A stretch of DNA of 10,113 nucleotides from JAJTZA01 sp041749815 (lineage in GTDB: Bacteria > Verrucomicrobiota > Verrucomicrobiia > Chthoniobacterales > Terrimicrobiaceae), in NCBI GenBank assembly GCA_041749815.1, contig JBGTAR010000196.1:1-10113 (forward strand), read 5' to 3'. The notes below the pieces were generated by a model that had not been told where the DNA came from, did no database searches, and saw nothing but the letters and a program-made list of their open reading frames with translations. Position numbers and translations under genes: made by a program. Positions 1 through 7,796 of the stretch are shown piece by piece (within the stretch, counting starts at the first letter, position 1; the number at the start of each line of letters is the position of its first letter).

Positions 1-2298
1 GATTGCTTCACGGGAACAAGCTCCCAATTTGAAGGCATCAGCTACCCGGAAGTGGCCGTTGAGAGCCTGACCCGTCATGCCATGGCCTACGGCGAAGCCC
101 CCGTGGAAGCTGGCAAACTCGACGACCCCGGCTACTACCGTTTTCGTCGTGGCGGGGAACTCCATGCTGTCACTCCCCCGGTGATCCAAAGTTTTCACAC
201 ATTTGTTGGCATTAAGGGTGCTGACAAAGCCGGTCGCGCCGAGGACTACAAAAAGTATGTCGATGCGGTGCTGACAAATCAGCCACATTCCCTGCGCAAC
301 CTCCTCGATATTCTTCCTCTGGAGAGCGGCCCCGTGCCTCTCGACGAAGTGGAGCCGATCGATGAAATCCGCAAGCGCTTCACCACAGCAGGCATGTCGC
401 TTGGCGCTCTTTCACCAGAAGCTCACGAGACGCTTGCCATTGCCATGAACCGCATCGGCGGCAAGTCGAACAGTGGCGAAGGGGGAGAGGACCCCGTTCG
501 TTTTAACCGCCGTGAAAATGGCGACCTGGCCAACAGTGCCATCAAACAAATCGCCAGTGGTCGCTTTGGTGTCAGCGCGGCCTATTTGGCCAGTGCCAAA
601 GAAATTGAAATCAAGATGGCCCAAGGAGCCAAGCCAGGAGAAGGCGGTCAGCTCCCCGGCCATAAGGTCAGTGCCTACATCGCCAAACTGCGCCACTCCG
701 TCGAAGGAGTCACCCTCATCTCACCGCCTCCACATCACGACATTTACTCCATCGAGGATCTCGCAGAGTTGATCTATGACCTCAAACAGGTGAACCCCCG
801 CGCCCGCGTCTGCGTCAAGCTCGTTGCGGAAGCCGGCGTTGGCACCATCGCCGCCGGCGTGGCCAAAGCTCATGCGGACATCATCCTTGTCAGCGGCCAC
901 GAAGGTGGCACCGGAGCCTCTCCCCTCAGCTCGGTAAAAAATGCTGGAAGCGCCTGGGAAATGGGTGTGGCCGAGACACATCAAGTCCTCCTCCTCAATG
1001 GTCTTCGTAACCGCGTGACCCTTCGCACCGATGGGGGAATGCGCAGCGGTGAGGATATCATTTATGCCACTCTCCTCGGCGCCGAGGAATACAACTTCGG
1101 AACAGCCGCCCTCATAGCCATGGGGTGCGTTTATGTCCGTCAGTGTCATCTCAACACCTGCCCCGTCGGCGTCGCAACGCTCGATGATCGCCTCCGCGCC
1201 AAATTTAAAGGCAAGCCGGAAAATGTGGTCGCCTTTTTTGATGCCGTTGCCGGCGAGGTCCGCGAAATCATGGCCCGCCTCGGCTTCCGCTCCATCGAAG
1301 AAATGATCGGTCGTGTGGATCGGCTCACCCAGCGCCACATCCCCGACCACCCCAAAGCCAACCTGCTTGATCTTCGTCCTTTGATTCTGGATGTCGTCAA
1401 AGATGACCCCACCGCCGTGCGCTACGCCACCCGGGATCGGAATGACGGGCCCGAGGATCAGACACTTGACGAAATTATTCTTCAAGACGCCAAAGAGGCG
1501 ATCAATGACGGAAAACCAATTGTCCTGGACTACAAAGTCGAAAACACCAACCGCGCCATCGGAACGCAAGTCTCCGGGGAGATTGGTTACCAATACGGAG
1601 AAGAAGGCCTGCCCGAAGGTACCCTCAAACTCCACCTCTCCGGAAGTGCCGGACAGAGTTTCGGTGCCTTCCTTGCTCCCGGCCTGCAGATCACCCTCAC
1701 CGGTGAGGCCAATGATTATGTCGGCAAAGGCATGAGCGGCGGGGAACTCATTGTTCGCCCCCCTGCCGAGCACAAATTTAATGCCCACACGTCCATCATC
1801 ATAGGAAACACGGTCATGTATGGCGCCACTGGCGGAAAACTGTTTGCCAATGGCCGCGCTGGCGAGCGTTTCTGCGTCCGCAACTCCGGCGGCACGGCCG
1901 TTGTTGAAGGCGTGGGCGACCATGGTTGCGAATACATGACCAATGGCTCGGTGGTTGTTCTCGGACCAACTGGCAAAAACTTTGGAGCTGGAATGACCGG
2001 AGGAGTTGCCTACATCTTTGATGAGGAGGAAAACTTCGAAAGCCGCTACAATCCACAACTCGTGATTCCTTCGCGACTTGAAGATGAAGAAGACATCAAT
2101 GCTCTCAAAGCCCTGATCTACCGACATCTCGAAGTCACGGAAAGTCAGCGCGCTTCCGAAATCCTGGCCGATTGGGCCGCCCACCAGCCCAAGTTCTGGA
2201 AGGTCTCACCCATCGCCCCACCGCCCAAAGCCCCGGTTGCCGCTCCCGCAGAAATCAAACCCAGCGAACCACCAGTCACCACTCAACCGGTGGTTTGA
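1..2298 (+). CDS. gltB: glutamate synthase large subunit, C-terminal half (5' partial)
   Basis: Large (alpha) chain of glutamate synthase, which makes glutamate from 2-oxoglutarate and glutamine-derived ammonia in the cytoplasm. The frame is open from base 1 (it begins DCFTGTSSQFEG), so the gene starts outside the window; the GTG at 52 is internal. About 765 residues are visible, roughly the last half of a typical ~1500-residue GltB; the N-terminal glutaminase domain is missing. Numbering from base 1, the FMN-binding synthase domain spans about residues 120-440, including the GHEGGTGASP motif near 298. Cysteines 376, 382 and 387 form the CX5CX4C signature of the 3Fe-4S cluster (CVYVRQCHLNTCPVG). 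The glycine-rich GXGXG structural domain follows at about 490-690 (GKGMSGGELIV, YGATGGKLFANGRAGERF). The protein ends in a proline/alanine-rich tail of about 30 residues not typical of the family. No gltD follows; the next gene is convergent. The NADPH- and ferredoxin-dependent forms cannot be told apart from this part alone. Confidence 0.96.
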   Translation, partial: DCFTGTSSQFEGISYPEVAVESLTRHAMAYGEAPVEAGKLDDPGYYRFRRGGELHAVTPPVIQSFHTFVGIKGADKAGRAEDYKKYVDAVLTNQPHSLRNLLDILPLESGPVPLDEVEPIDEIRKRFTTAGMSLGALSPEAHETLAIAMNRIGGKSNSGEGGEDPVRFNRRENGDLANSAIKQIASGRFGVSAAYLASAKEIEIKMAQGAKPGEGGQLPGHKVSAYIAKLRHSVEGVTLISPPPHHDIYSIEDLAELIYDLKQVNPRARVCVKLVAEAGVGTIAAGVAKAHADIILVSGHEGGTGASPLSSVKNAGSAWEMGVAETHQVLLLNGLRNRVTLRTDGGMRSGEDIIYATLLGAEEYNFGTAALIAMGCVYVRQCHLNTCPVGVATLDDRLRAKFKGKPENVVAFFDAVAGEVREIMARLGFRSIEEMIGRVDRLTQRHIPDHPKANLLDLRPLILDVVKDDPTAVRYATRDRNDGPEDQTLDEIILQDAKEAINDGKPIVLDYKVENTNRAIGTQVSGEIGYQYGEEGLPEGTLKLHLSGSAGQSFGAFLAPGLQITLTGEANDYVGKGMSGGELIVRPPAEHKFNAHTSIIIGNTVMYGATGGKLFANGRAGERFCVRNSGGTAVVEGVGDHGCEYMTNGSVVVLGPTGKNFGAGMTGGVAYIFDEEENFESRYNPQLVIPSRLEDEEDINALKALIYRHLEVTESQRASEILADWAAHQPKFWKVSPIAPPPKAPVAAPAEIKPSEPPVTTQPVV
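2267..2295. other. inverted repeat at the 3' end of gltB, possible weak terminator
   Basis: AACCACC at 2267-2273 pairs perfectly with GGTGGTT at 2289-2295 across a 15-base loop. A competing inner stem pairs ACCAC (2278-2282) with GTGGT (2290-2294). It lies in the last codons of gltB and just beyond the stop of the convergent regulator gene, where a bidirectional terminator would be expected because only 7 bases separate the two stop codons. No T-run follows on either strand, so an intrinsic terminator is doubtful and the repeat may be chance. Confidence 0.2.
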
Positions 2299-2305
2299 TG
2301 ACGCT

Positions 2306-3466
2306 TCAATTACTGGCCGTTTCGAACTTGGCATAGAGTGGTGCAAGACGAGACCGGGTGTTGATGCCAAGTTTGCGGAAGACGGAGCGAAGGTGCGCCC
2401 GCACAGTATTGACGGTGATACCCAGACTCGCTGCAATGTCTTGATTGTCATGTCCGCTGGCCGCCAGGCGGGAGACCTCGCGTTCGGTGGCGGTCAAAAG
2501 CCCAATGGCGCTCATCGCCTGGGCCGCTTCGCTGTGCACCGAGGTGGGAATAACGAATTGAATCACCAAGCCCGGCTCAAAAGATGCCGCCTCGGTCGGT
2601 AAAACCGGACGCACGCTGGCCTGCATTTCCGAATTCGCGGCATGTGTGAGCACCAGAGGCTCACCAAAGATTTCGTAGTTGTCTTCTCTCACAGCTTCCT
2701 CCCAGGACCTGCGAATTTGGGTTGTCGCTCTAACCAAATCCGGGGGCAACTCGACCACCGGATTGCTGGCGCGTGCCAGCTCCGGTCCTTTTCGCCAGAT
2801 ATGGAGTGCTTCCCGCCCGGAAAGGTTTGCAAAAGTGATGTTGAAGTTCCAGTCAAGAACCAGAAACGGAACGGGCAGCGCATAGAGACAGCTTTCCATG
2901 GCCAGCTCTTTGGAACGGGCATTCTGGGCGGCAAATATTCTGTTTAAGGCCGCCTCAACGTGGGGGTGAATCTCAGCAAAATTTTGTAACTCCTCATCAG
3001 TAAAATCCCCTTGGGCTTCCGTGCGATTTACCGCCAACGTTCCAAGTGGCATCCCATTGGGCGCCCTGAAAAAGGTGTTCACACAAAACCGCCAGCCCTC
3101 CGGCTCCATGAATTCCTCAAACATCATCCGATCCTTTTCGCGACTCAGGTCGAAGTGATCGGACATGCGGGCCACTTTCAAATCAGGAACGGCCATCATC
3201 ACATCCGTCGCCCCCGCAATTTCTCCAAGCCTCCCCCAGTACGCCTCTCCGCGGGGATACCCGCTCGCCGTTCTTCCAAACACCGGATATGTGCCCAAAA
3301 ATGGACTCGCAAAAAGCACATCGTGATAATTGCTCACCACAGCCTTCGCCACCATAAAATTGGCCTGCCAAAGAGTTTCAGGATCGTCCGCAGATTGCAG
3401 TGCGATGAGCGCCCCCTGAATTTTGTTTCCTGCCCAGTCAATCGCCATAGCGCGCGCAACATCCAC
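2306..3466 (-). CDS. LuxR-type transcriptional regulator with GAF-like and PAS-like sensor region
   Basis: A 386-residue DNA-binding regulator. Residues about 323-379 form a LuxR/GerE helix-turn-helix: LLTATEREVSRLAASG, then DIAASLGITVNTVRAHLRSV with the recognition helix, then RKLGINTRSRL. There is no receiver domain, so it is not a classical response regulator. Residues about 10-175 resemble the GAF-like N-terminal region of one-component LuxR regulators (FEEFMEPEGW, then GTLAVNRTEAQGDFTDEEL and PHVEAALNRIF). Residues about 190-300 look PAS-like (LYALPVPFLVLDWNFNITFAN). I see no signal peptide or membrane segment, so it should be a soluble sensor of an unknown small ligand or state. The start is GTG at 3466-3464, chosen because GGGAGG sits 5 bases upstream. 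It converges on gltB and diverges from the PEP-CTERM surface-protein gene, whose promoter is its most likely neighbouring target (inference). Confidence 0.85.
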   Translation of the reverse strand: MDVARAMAIDWAGNKIQGALIALQSADDPETLWQANFMVAKAVVSNYHDVLFASPFLGTYPVFGRTASGYPRGEAYWGRLGEIAGATDVMMAVPDLKVARMSDHFDLSREKDRMMFEEFMEPEGWRFCVNTFFRAPNGMPLGTLAVNRTEAQGDFTDEELQNFAEIHPHVEAALNRIFAAQNARSKELAMESCLYALPVPFLVLDWNFNITFANLSGREALHIWRKGPELARASNPVVELPPDLVRATTQIRRSWEEAVREDNYEIFGEPLVLTHAANSEMQASVRPVLPTEAASFEPGLVIQFVIPTSVHSEAAQAMSAIGLLTATEREVSRLAASGHDNQDIAASLGITVNTVRAHLRSVFRKLGINTRSRLAPLYAKFETASN

Positions 3467-3585
3467 AGGTTCCTCCCTATCGTCAAATGGGTTTCGTAAT
3501 ATTTTGCCCGCAATGACCCAGAGACGGATGCATTTAGTCCTGATGGACGATATCAGAAAAAATTCTCAATGCGTATACCCCTTCT
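3467..3585. promoter_or_regulatory. divergent control region between the regulator and the PEP-CTERM gene
   Basis: These 119 bases must hold promoters for both divergent genes unless those extend into the coding sequences. Two small overlapping dyads are visible: GTCC/GGAC at 3537-3548, and CTGAT/ATCAG at 3540-3556 followed by a run of six A (3557-3562) on the + strand. I see no convincing sigma-70 -35/-10 pair in either direction and no Shine-Dalgarno sequence before the ATG at 3586. The dyads are short and could be chance. Confidence 0.4.
3472..3477 (-). promoter_or_regulatory. Shine-Dalgarno site of the LuxR-type regulator
   Basis: On the minus strand GGGAGG lies 5 bases (AACCT) before a GTG codon at 3466-3464. 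This fixes the GTG start in preference to later in-frame ATG codons. It is the only strong ribosome-binding site I can see before any start in the window. Confidence 0.75.
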
Positions 3586-3747
3586 ATGAATACAATTTGT
3601 CGGTTCTTCTGGGTTAACAATAATTGTTCCTTCAAGGCTCAAGATGGACTCAGAAATCACGTCTCGCGAATCTCAGGCCTGGCCCTCTGGAAATCTTGCC
3701 TGGTCGGTGGGCTATTGGTGCTGGGAAGTCCCTCCCCCGCATTAGCG
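3586..3747 (+). other. signal peptide of the PEP-CTERM repeat protein
   Basis: This segment encodes residues 1-54. The n-region is about 35 residues, longer than usual for a Sec signal, and is followed by the core LALWKSCLVGGLLVLG and an ALA cleavage motif before QEW. It directs Sec export; the extended n-region resembles the long leaders of some large autotransporter proteins. Confidence 0.75.
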
Positions 3748-6700
3748 CAGGAGTGGAATGCGGTCACCGGAGATTGGAACACACCCGGAAACTGGACTCC
3801 CTCAGGACCGCCCAACGCTTCTTCACCCGCACTGATCAACAACGGTGGCGAGGCAACTCTGTCTGGAAGCAGTGGCGCATCCTCATCCCTTTCTCTCGGC
3901 TCCAGCTTGGGAAGCACGGGCAACACACTGATTCTCGAAAACGGCGCTGTTCTTTCAACCGGAAGCGTGCAGGTCGGCCAGGCCACCGGATCGAGCGGAG
4001 TTATTACCCTCCAAGGCGCGGATACCACGCTTAATTCCTCCATCAACACTTCGAACATTTCGGTATTGGGCTTCAACGGATCTGCCCTTCTGGAAGTTCT
4101 GGACGGCGCAACTTGGAACATTGCCACCGCCTCTGTGATCAGCCTCTACATGTCGGAGAACGGTATTGACTCCTCAACGCTCCGAGTTTCTGGCGCAAAC
4201 TCCCTCGTGGCGGTCACCTCTAGCTTCACAGATGATCCAGAAATATTAATGAGTGGCGAATCGGCCATTGAGGTTCTGAATGGTGGGAGAATCACAGCAG
4301 GGGTCATCGGAACTGGTGCTTATGATCGCCCCATTCAAATCACCGTGGATGGTGCGAATTCGGAAATCCAACTTAGCCGTCTCCTATCGCTGCGAAACGA
4401 CCTTGGCCCAGCTTCTGCGGAGGTCACCATTTCCAACGGCGGTCGTCTCGAGGCTCCGACTGTTCAAACAAGAGGATCAAATCAGGAGATCCTTGTGACC
4501 GGGTCTGGATCAGCACTCGCCGTGGATAATCTTAGTCTCTCCTGGGGCCAGTCCTCGAACGACAGCACCCTCACCATTTCTAATCTGGCTTCTGTCAATG
4601 TGCAGGCGTTCGCCGATTTTGGATCTGTGGGCACGGCATTGGTGGCCATCAACACGGGAGGGCTGCTAGTCACAGAGAGCCAGGTAACTCTGGGATTGCA
4701 GGAGGATGCTGTGGGCACGGTCACCTTGAATGACAGTCAGTGGAATGCCAACGGAACAGTGAGGGTGGGTGCTTTTGGAGAAGGAAATCTCTCTTTGGCA
4801 AATGGTGCCATTCTCAACTCCCAATCCGCAGTGGATATCGGTCAATCTGTTGGCTCAGTCGGAGAGGTGTTGGTGGAAGGCTCATCAAGCTGGACAGCAG
4901 CCGCCCCCATCTCGGTTGGAACTGCTGGCGAGGGCTTCCTTGGGGTCAGAACAGCATCGTCCCTTTCTTCCACAGGCATCGTGGTTGGAGAGCTTGGCAC
5001 AGGAGAAGGCACCATGGAAGTGAGTGGGTTGGGGACGATCGTTGGAAACACAGGTAGTTTCGAGATCGGGCGGGCTGGGTCCGGCACCCTGAATGTTTTG
5101 CATGGTGGTGAGGTGGACTCAGGCAATGGAGCACTCACGATTGGAGGTTCCACGGCCCCGGCTTCCGGGAATGGCACGTTAAATGTCTCAGGCGATGGAT
5201 CGCAACTCACAGCAGGCGGCATTATGGAGGTTGGTCTGAGGGGAACAGGGGAATTGAATATTGACGATGGCGGGACAGTGAGCGTGACGGCCAGGACGCG
5301 AGTGGGCGTCGAAGCTGGCTCCAGTGGGAGCATTAACGTGGAAGGGCTCGGGTCCGAACTCACCCTCTCAAAATCGTGGCTCACGGACATTGGAAGCAGC
5401 GGTCTTGGATCTTTGGCGATTGGCAGTGCTGGCACGGTCACTTCCGGGGCAATGACCCTTGGCTCCCTTGCCTCAGGCGATGGTTTTGTTGTGGTGACGG
5501 GAGTCAACTCCAAGCTTGACTTGGGGAATAGTGAGTTCAGGGCAGGAGACGCCGGTGATGGAACAGTCGAGATTTATGACGGAGGTCTGATTTCCAGTGG
5601 AAGGGTGTTTATTGGACGACAAAATGGAAGCACGAGCTCGGCCACCATCTCTGGAGAAGGATCGCTCTGGGCCTCAACCGCTCAGCTCACCTTGGGGAAC
5701 TTTAACGGCTCCACCGGCACGCTTGAAATTCTCGAAGGCGGGACCATGACTGCCGATGGCACAACGATCGTTGGGAACGCAGGAAATGGCAGGATGGTTG
5801 TAGATGGTGAAGGATCCGAATTCTCAACCCTCAATACGCTTGCTCTTGCGGCGTTCACCACAGGAGTTGGAGAACTTGAAATCACCAATGGTGGAACTGT
5901 ATCCAGTGTGGGTGCCATCTTTGCTTCAAATAGTGGGGGGCAGGCAACGGCGCTCATCGATGGAGAGGGCTCTGCTTGGGATGTGACCGGGGGTTCCTCA
6001 TTTAATATTGGTCAAGGGGGGCAGGCGAAGCTGGAAGTTCTTAATGGAGGTCGTTTCAGCGCCGTCGGCTCATTCCGGGTCGGTAACGCCGCAACCAGTG
6101 TTGGGACGGTAACCATCAGTGGGGGCGACTCAACCGCAAGTTCCAACGGGGAAGTCACAGTCGGTGAATCCGGCCAGGGCATGTTCCTCGTTTTGGATGG
6201 TGCATATATGCAGTCCAACGCCTTGACCGTTGGTGCATTCTCCGGCTCACTTGGACAGGTTGATATTGATGGAGCTGGCTCCTTCTGGGAGAGTAGCACC
6301 TACACTCGTGTCGGTGTATTTGGCTCGGGCGCTCTGGATGTGCGCAACGACGGCTATCTCTCGACCGACAGCATGATGGTGGGAGAGGGTTCCACGGGCG
6401 ACGGTGTGGTGGATCTCTCAGGGGCAGGCAGCACGATCTTTGTGGCGTCAGGGCTCACCGTGGGAAATTTGGGAACAGGCGAAGTCACGGTTGATCTTGG
6501 GGCAGAACTCAACACATCCTTTGCCGTCATTGGTGCTGGAGCGAACGGAATTGGCGAGGTGCTGATCCAAGGAATCGGCACGGATTGGATTGTCAATAGC
6601 AGCATCACCCTCGGTTCAGGCCATGCTTCGGCTGCAGGCCAGCTACAAGTATTTGATGGAGCCACGCTCGACACGGTGCAGATCCAGAGGGGAATTGGCG

Positions 6701-7644
6701 CTGGCAAAGTCGAAATTCGCGATAGCAGAATCCGCTTCAGCGGGAGTCAGGCGGCGCTCTTTGATGGTTTTCAGCCAGGAGATGTCGAACTAATTGCCGG
6801 AGCACCCAACGGAGCGGCAATCTTCGACACCAGACAACACCAAGTCGCCTCAGCCGCAAACATTGGCGGTAGCGGCGGACTCGAAAAGGTTGGTTCAGGA
6901 AAATTGATTTTCTCCGGCACGAATACCTATGAAGGACAAACAACCATCACTCAGGGCACATTTATGATTGATGACAGTGGTTCCATCAATGAAACCGCCG
7001 GGATCACCATCGATGGTGCTGAGTTGCAATATTCTTCTTCGGTGGATTATGAAGGTGGTGCCGTCGATTTTGTCAGCGGCACACTCAGTGGCACAAATTG
7101 GCAAGGGAACCTCACCGATCTCACGATTGGTCCCAGCCAGCGCATCAGCCCCGGCAACAGCGTTGGCGAGGCTATCGGCGAAAGTCAAACTTGGACCAGT
7201 GGAGGAACGCTTTTGTGGGAAATCAACAATGCCACTGGATTGGCTGGAGGTCCCTCAGGCTGGGATCTTATCTCATTCAACGATACGTTAAACATCAACG
7301 CCACCACGCTGACACCATTCGTCATAGAAGTGACCAGCCTTCAGTTGGACAATGCCCAGGGTTTGGCCACCAACTTTGATCCTGTCAGCAACTACCAATG
7401 GCTGATCGCCCAAACGCAAGAAGAGATCGCTGCATTTGATGGAGTGTTTTTTGTCAATCACGCCAACTTCAGTAATGCAAGCAACGGCGTGTGGTCTGTC
7501 ATTCGCGGAGATGTCATCGGAGAAGGCACCAACGAACTCTACCTCACGTATGTCGCCGTCCCCGAACCCACCACCGGAGCTCTTCTGCTTGCCGGTCTGG
7601 GGGTTCTTCTCGCCCACCGCCGCTCCCACAGGAACCAAACCTAA
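3586..7644 (+). CDS. secreted PEP-CTERM protein with autotransporter-type tandem repeats
   Basis: A 1352-residue exported surface protein. Residues 1-54 form a signal peptide with a long n-region, a hydrophobic core (CLVGGLLVLG) and probable cleavage after A54 (SPALA/QEW). The mature start (GDWNTPGNWTPSGPP) is typical of PEP-CTERM/autotransporter-like proteins in Verrucomicrobiota and Planctomycetota. From about residue 109 to 1040 I count about 19 degenerate units of 51-53 residues with the pattern GxGxLxVxxGGxV...VG...G.GxVxVxGxGSxW. These match the T5SS/PEP-CTERM-associated repeat and probably fold as a beta-solenoid. One passenger-associated beta-strand motif follows at about 1094-1129 (GLEKVGSGKLIFSGTNTY). 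The C-terminus, residues 1325-1352, is a PEP-CTERM tail: VPEP, a hydrophobic span (GALLLAGLGVLLA), then HRRSHR. Exosortase is expected to process this tail, but none is encoded here. There is no autotransporter beta-barrel. I see no cysteine after the signal peptide and only six lysines. ATG 3586 is the first in-frame ATG after the stop at 3541-3543; it lacks a Shine-Dalgarno site. The ligand or role is unknown; adhesion or matrix structure is the usual guess. Confidence 0.9.
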   Translation: MNTICRFFWVNNNCSFKAQDGLRNHVSRISGLALWKSCLVGGLLVLGSPSPALAQEWNAVTGDWNTPGNWTPSGPPNASSPALINNGGEATLSGSSGASSSLSLGSSLGSTGNTLILENGAVLSTGSVQVGQATGSSGVITLQGADTTLNSSINTSNISVLGFNGSALLEVLDGATWNIATASVISLYMSENGIDSSTLRVSGANSLVAVTSSFTDDPEILMSGESAIEVLNGGRITAGVIGTGAYDRPIQITVDGANSEIQLSRLLSLRNDLGPASAEVTISNGGRLEAPTVQTRGSNQEILVTGSGSALAVDNLSLSWGQSSNDSTLTISNLASVNVQAFADFGSVGTALVAINTGGLLVTESQVTLGLQEDAVGTVTLNDSQWNANGTVRVGAFGEGNLSLANGAILNSQSAVDIGQSVGSVGEVLVEGSSSWTAAAPISVGTAGEGFLGVRTASSLSSTGIVVGELGTGEGTMEVSGLGTIVGNTGSFEIGRAGSGTLNVLHGGEVDSGNGALTIGGSTAPASGNGTLNVSGDGSQLTAGGIMEVGLRGTGELNIDDGGTVSVTARTRVGVEAGSSGSINVEGLGSELTLSKSWLTDIGSSGLGSLAIGSAGTVTSGAMTLGSLASGDGFVVVTGVNSKLDLGNSEFRAGDAGDGTVEIYDGGLISSGRVFIGRQNGSTSSATISGEGSLWASTAQLTLGNFNGSTGTLEILEGGTMTADGTTIVGNAGNGRMVVDGEGSEFSTLNTLALAAFTTGVGELEITNGGTVSSVGAIFASNSGGQATALIDGEGSAWDVTGGSSFNIGQGGQAKLEVLNGGRFSAVGSFRVGNAATSVGTVTISGGDSTASSNGEVTVGESGQGMFLVLDGAYMQSNALTVGAFSGSLGQVDIDGAGSFWESSTYTRVGVFGSGALDVRNDGYLSTDSMMVGEGSTGDGVVDLSGAGSTIFVASGLTVGNLGTGEVTVDLGAELNTSFAVIGAGANGIGEVLIQGIGTDWIVNSSITLGSGHASAAGQLQVFDGATLDTVQIQRGIGAGKVEIRDSRIRFSGSQAALFDGFQPGDVELIAGAPNGAAIFDTRQHQVASAANIGGSGGLEKVGSGKLIFSGTNTYEGQTTITQGTFMIDDSGSINETAGITIDGAELQYSSSVDYEGGAVDFVSGTLSGTNWQGNLTDLTIGPSQRISPGNSVGEAIGESQTWTSGGTLLWEINNATGLAGGPSGWDLISFNDTLNINATTLTPFVIEVTSLQLDNAQGLATNFDPVSNYQWLIAQTQEEIAAFDGVFFVNHANFSNASNGVWSVIRGDVIGEGTNELYLTYVAVPEPTTGALLLAGLGVLLAHRRSHRNQT
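3616..3628. repeat. perfect palindrome in the 5' coding part of the PEP-CTERM gene
   Basis: AACAAT-A-ATTGTT is a perfect 6+6 base dyad with a one-base centre, 30 bases after the ATG. It is AT-rich inside a GC-richer gene and encodes part of the unusual signal-peptide n-region (VNNNC). It has the shape of a binding site for a dimeric regulator, but there is no second copy nearby to support this. Confidence 0.35.
3910..6705 (+). repeat. tandem degenerate ~52-residue repeats (T5SS/PEP-CTERM-associated type)
   Basis: About 19 protein-level repeats of 51-53 residues (roughly 155 bases) run head to tail. Clear examples of the repeat head are GTGELNIDDGGTV, GDGTVEIYDGGLI, GSTGTLEILEGGTM and GVGELEITNGGTV. 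The DNA copies have diverged, so this is an old array kept by protein structure rather than a recent DNA expansion. Unit edges are approximate because they were set by eye. Confidence 0.75.
7558..7641 (+). other. PEP-CTERM sorting tail
   Basis: This segment encodes the last 28 residues: the VPEP motif, a hydrophobic helix (GALLLAGLGVLLA) and a basic end (HRRSHR). This three-part layout is the exosortase recognition signal; cleavage is expected at or near PEP, so the mature protein would lose the membrane span. Confidence 0.9.
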
Positions 7645-7763
7645 GGCGCTCCACCAAGCCCTCAACGAGTCGGTCGCTTGATGAGTGTCCTTGTTTTGTT
7701 CCGTGGAGTTTTAGTTGCGATAGTCGATAATTTTTAGATCTGTCACCTGTGAAAAATCATTTC

Positions 7764-7796
7764 TTGCAATAATTGGCTATATGGCAAAGTATGCAA
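7764..7796. promoter_or_regulatory. operator-like imperfect dyad over the arsR start
   Basis: A 33-base imperfect inverted repeat has outer arms TTGCA (7764-7768) and TGCAA (7792-7796), with inner half-sites TTGGC (7774-7778) and GGCAA (7783-7787) around TATAT. By my count 9 of 16 symmetric pairs match, including all five of the outer arm. ArsR proteins bind such AT-rich dyads at their own promoter, so this is the best candidate operator. It covers the first ATG (7781) and stops 2 bases before the second in-frame ATG (7799). No clear -35/-10 pair could be assigned. Confidence 0.4.

Noticed and set aside
721..2184. A 487-codon open frame on the minus strand opposite gltB
   Set aside because: It lies entirely antisense to a clearly conserved gltB, its translation has no recognisable domain, and long antisense frames are common opposite GC-rich coding sequence.
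52..2298. GTG at 52 as the start of gltB
   Set aside because: The frame is open from base 1 and the first residues (DCFTGTSSQFEG) match internal GltB sequence.
2306..3466. The LuxR-type protein as a quorum-sensing acyl-homoserine-lactone receptor
   Set aside because: Apart from the LuxR helix-turn-helix, the N-terminal half lacks the autoinducer-domain pattern and there is a separate PAS-like segment. No luxI-type synthase is present.
3423..3617. A small + strand frame of 64 codons in the divergent region
   Set aside because: Its first part overlaps the regulator's N-terminal coding sequence antisense and the translation shows no family features or ribosome-binding site.
4842..5513. A 223-codon minus-strand frame with many Pro, Ser and Val
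   Set aside because: It is the complement of the Gly/Ser/Thr-rich repeat region of the PEP-CTERM protein, and its composition follows from that. No start signal or domain was seen.
3910..6705. The repetitive region as a CRISPR array or DNA tandem repeat
   Set aside because: The repetition is at protein level with ~52-residue degenerate units inside one open frame. There are no identical short repeats with unique spacers.
7645..7763. CTCCAC (7651-7656) and GTGGAG (7703-7708) followed by TTTTAG as a terminator of the surface-protein gene
   Set aside because: The arms are six bases long and separated by about 46 bases, too far apart for a convincing intrinsic terminator.
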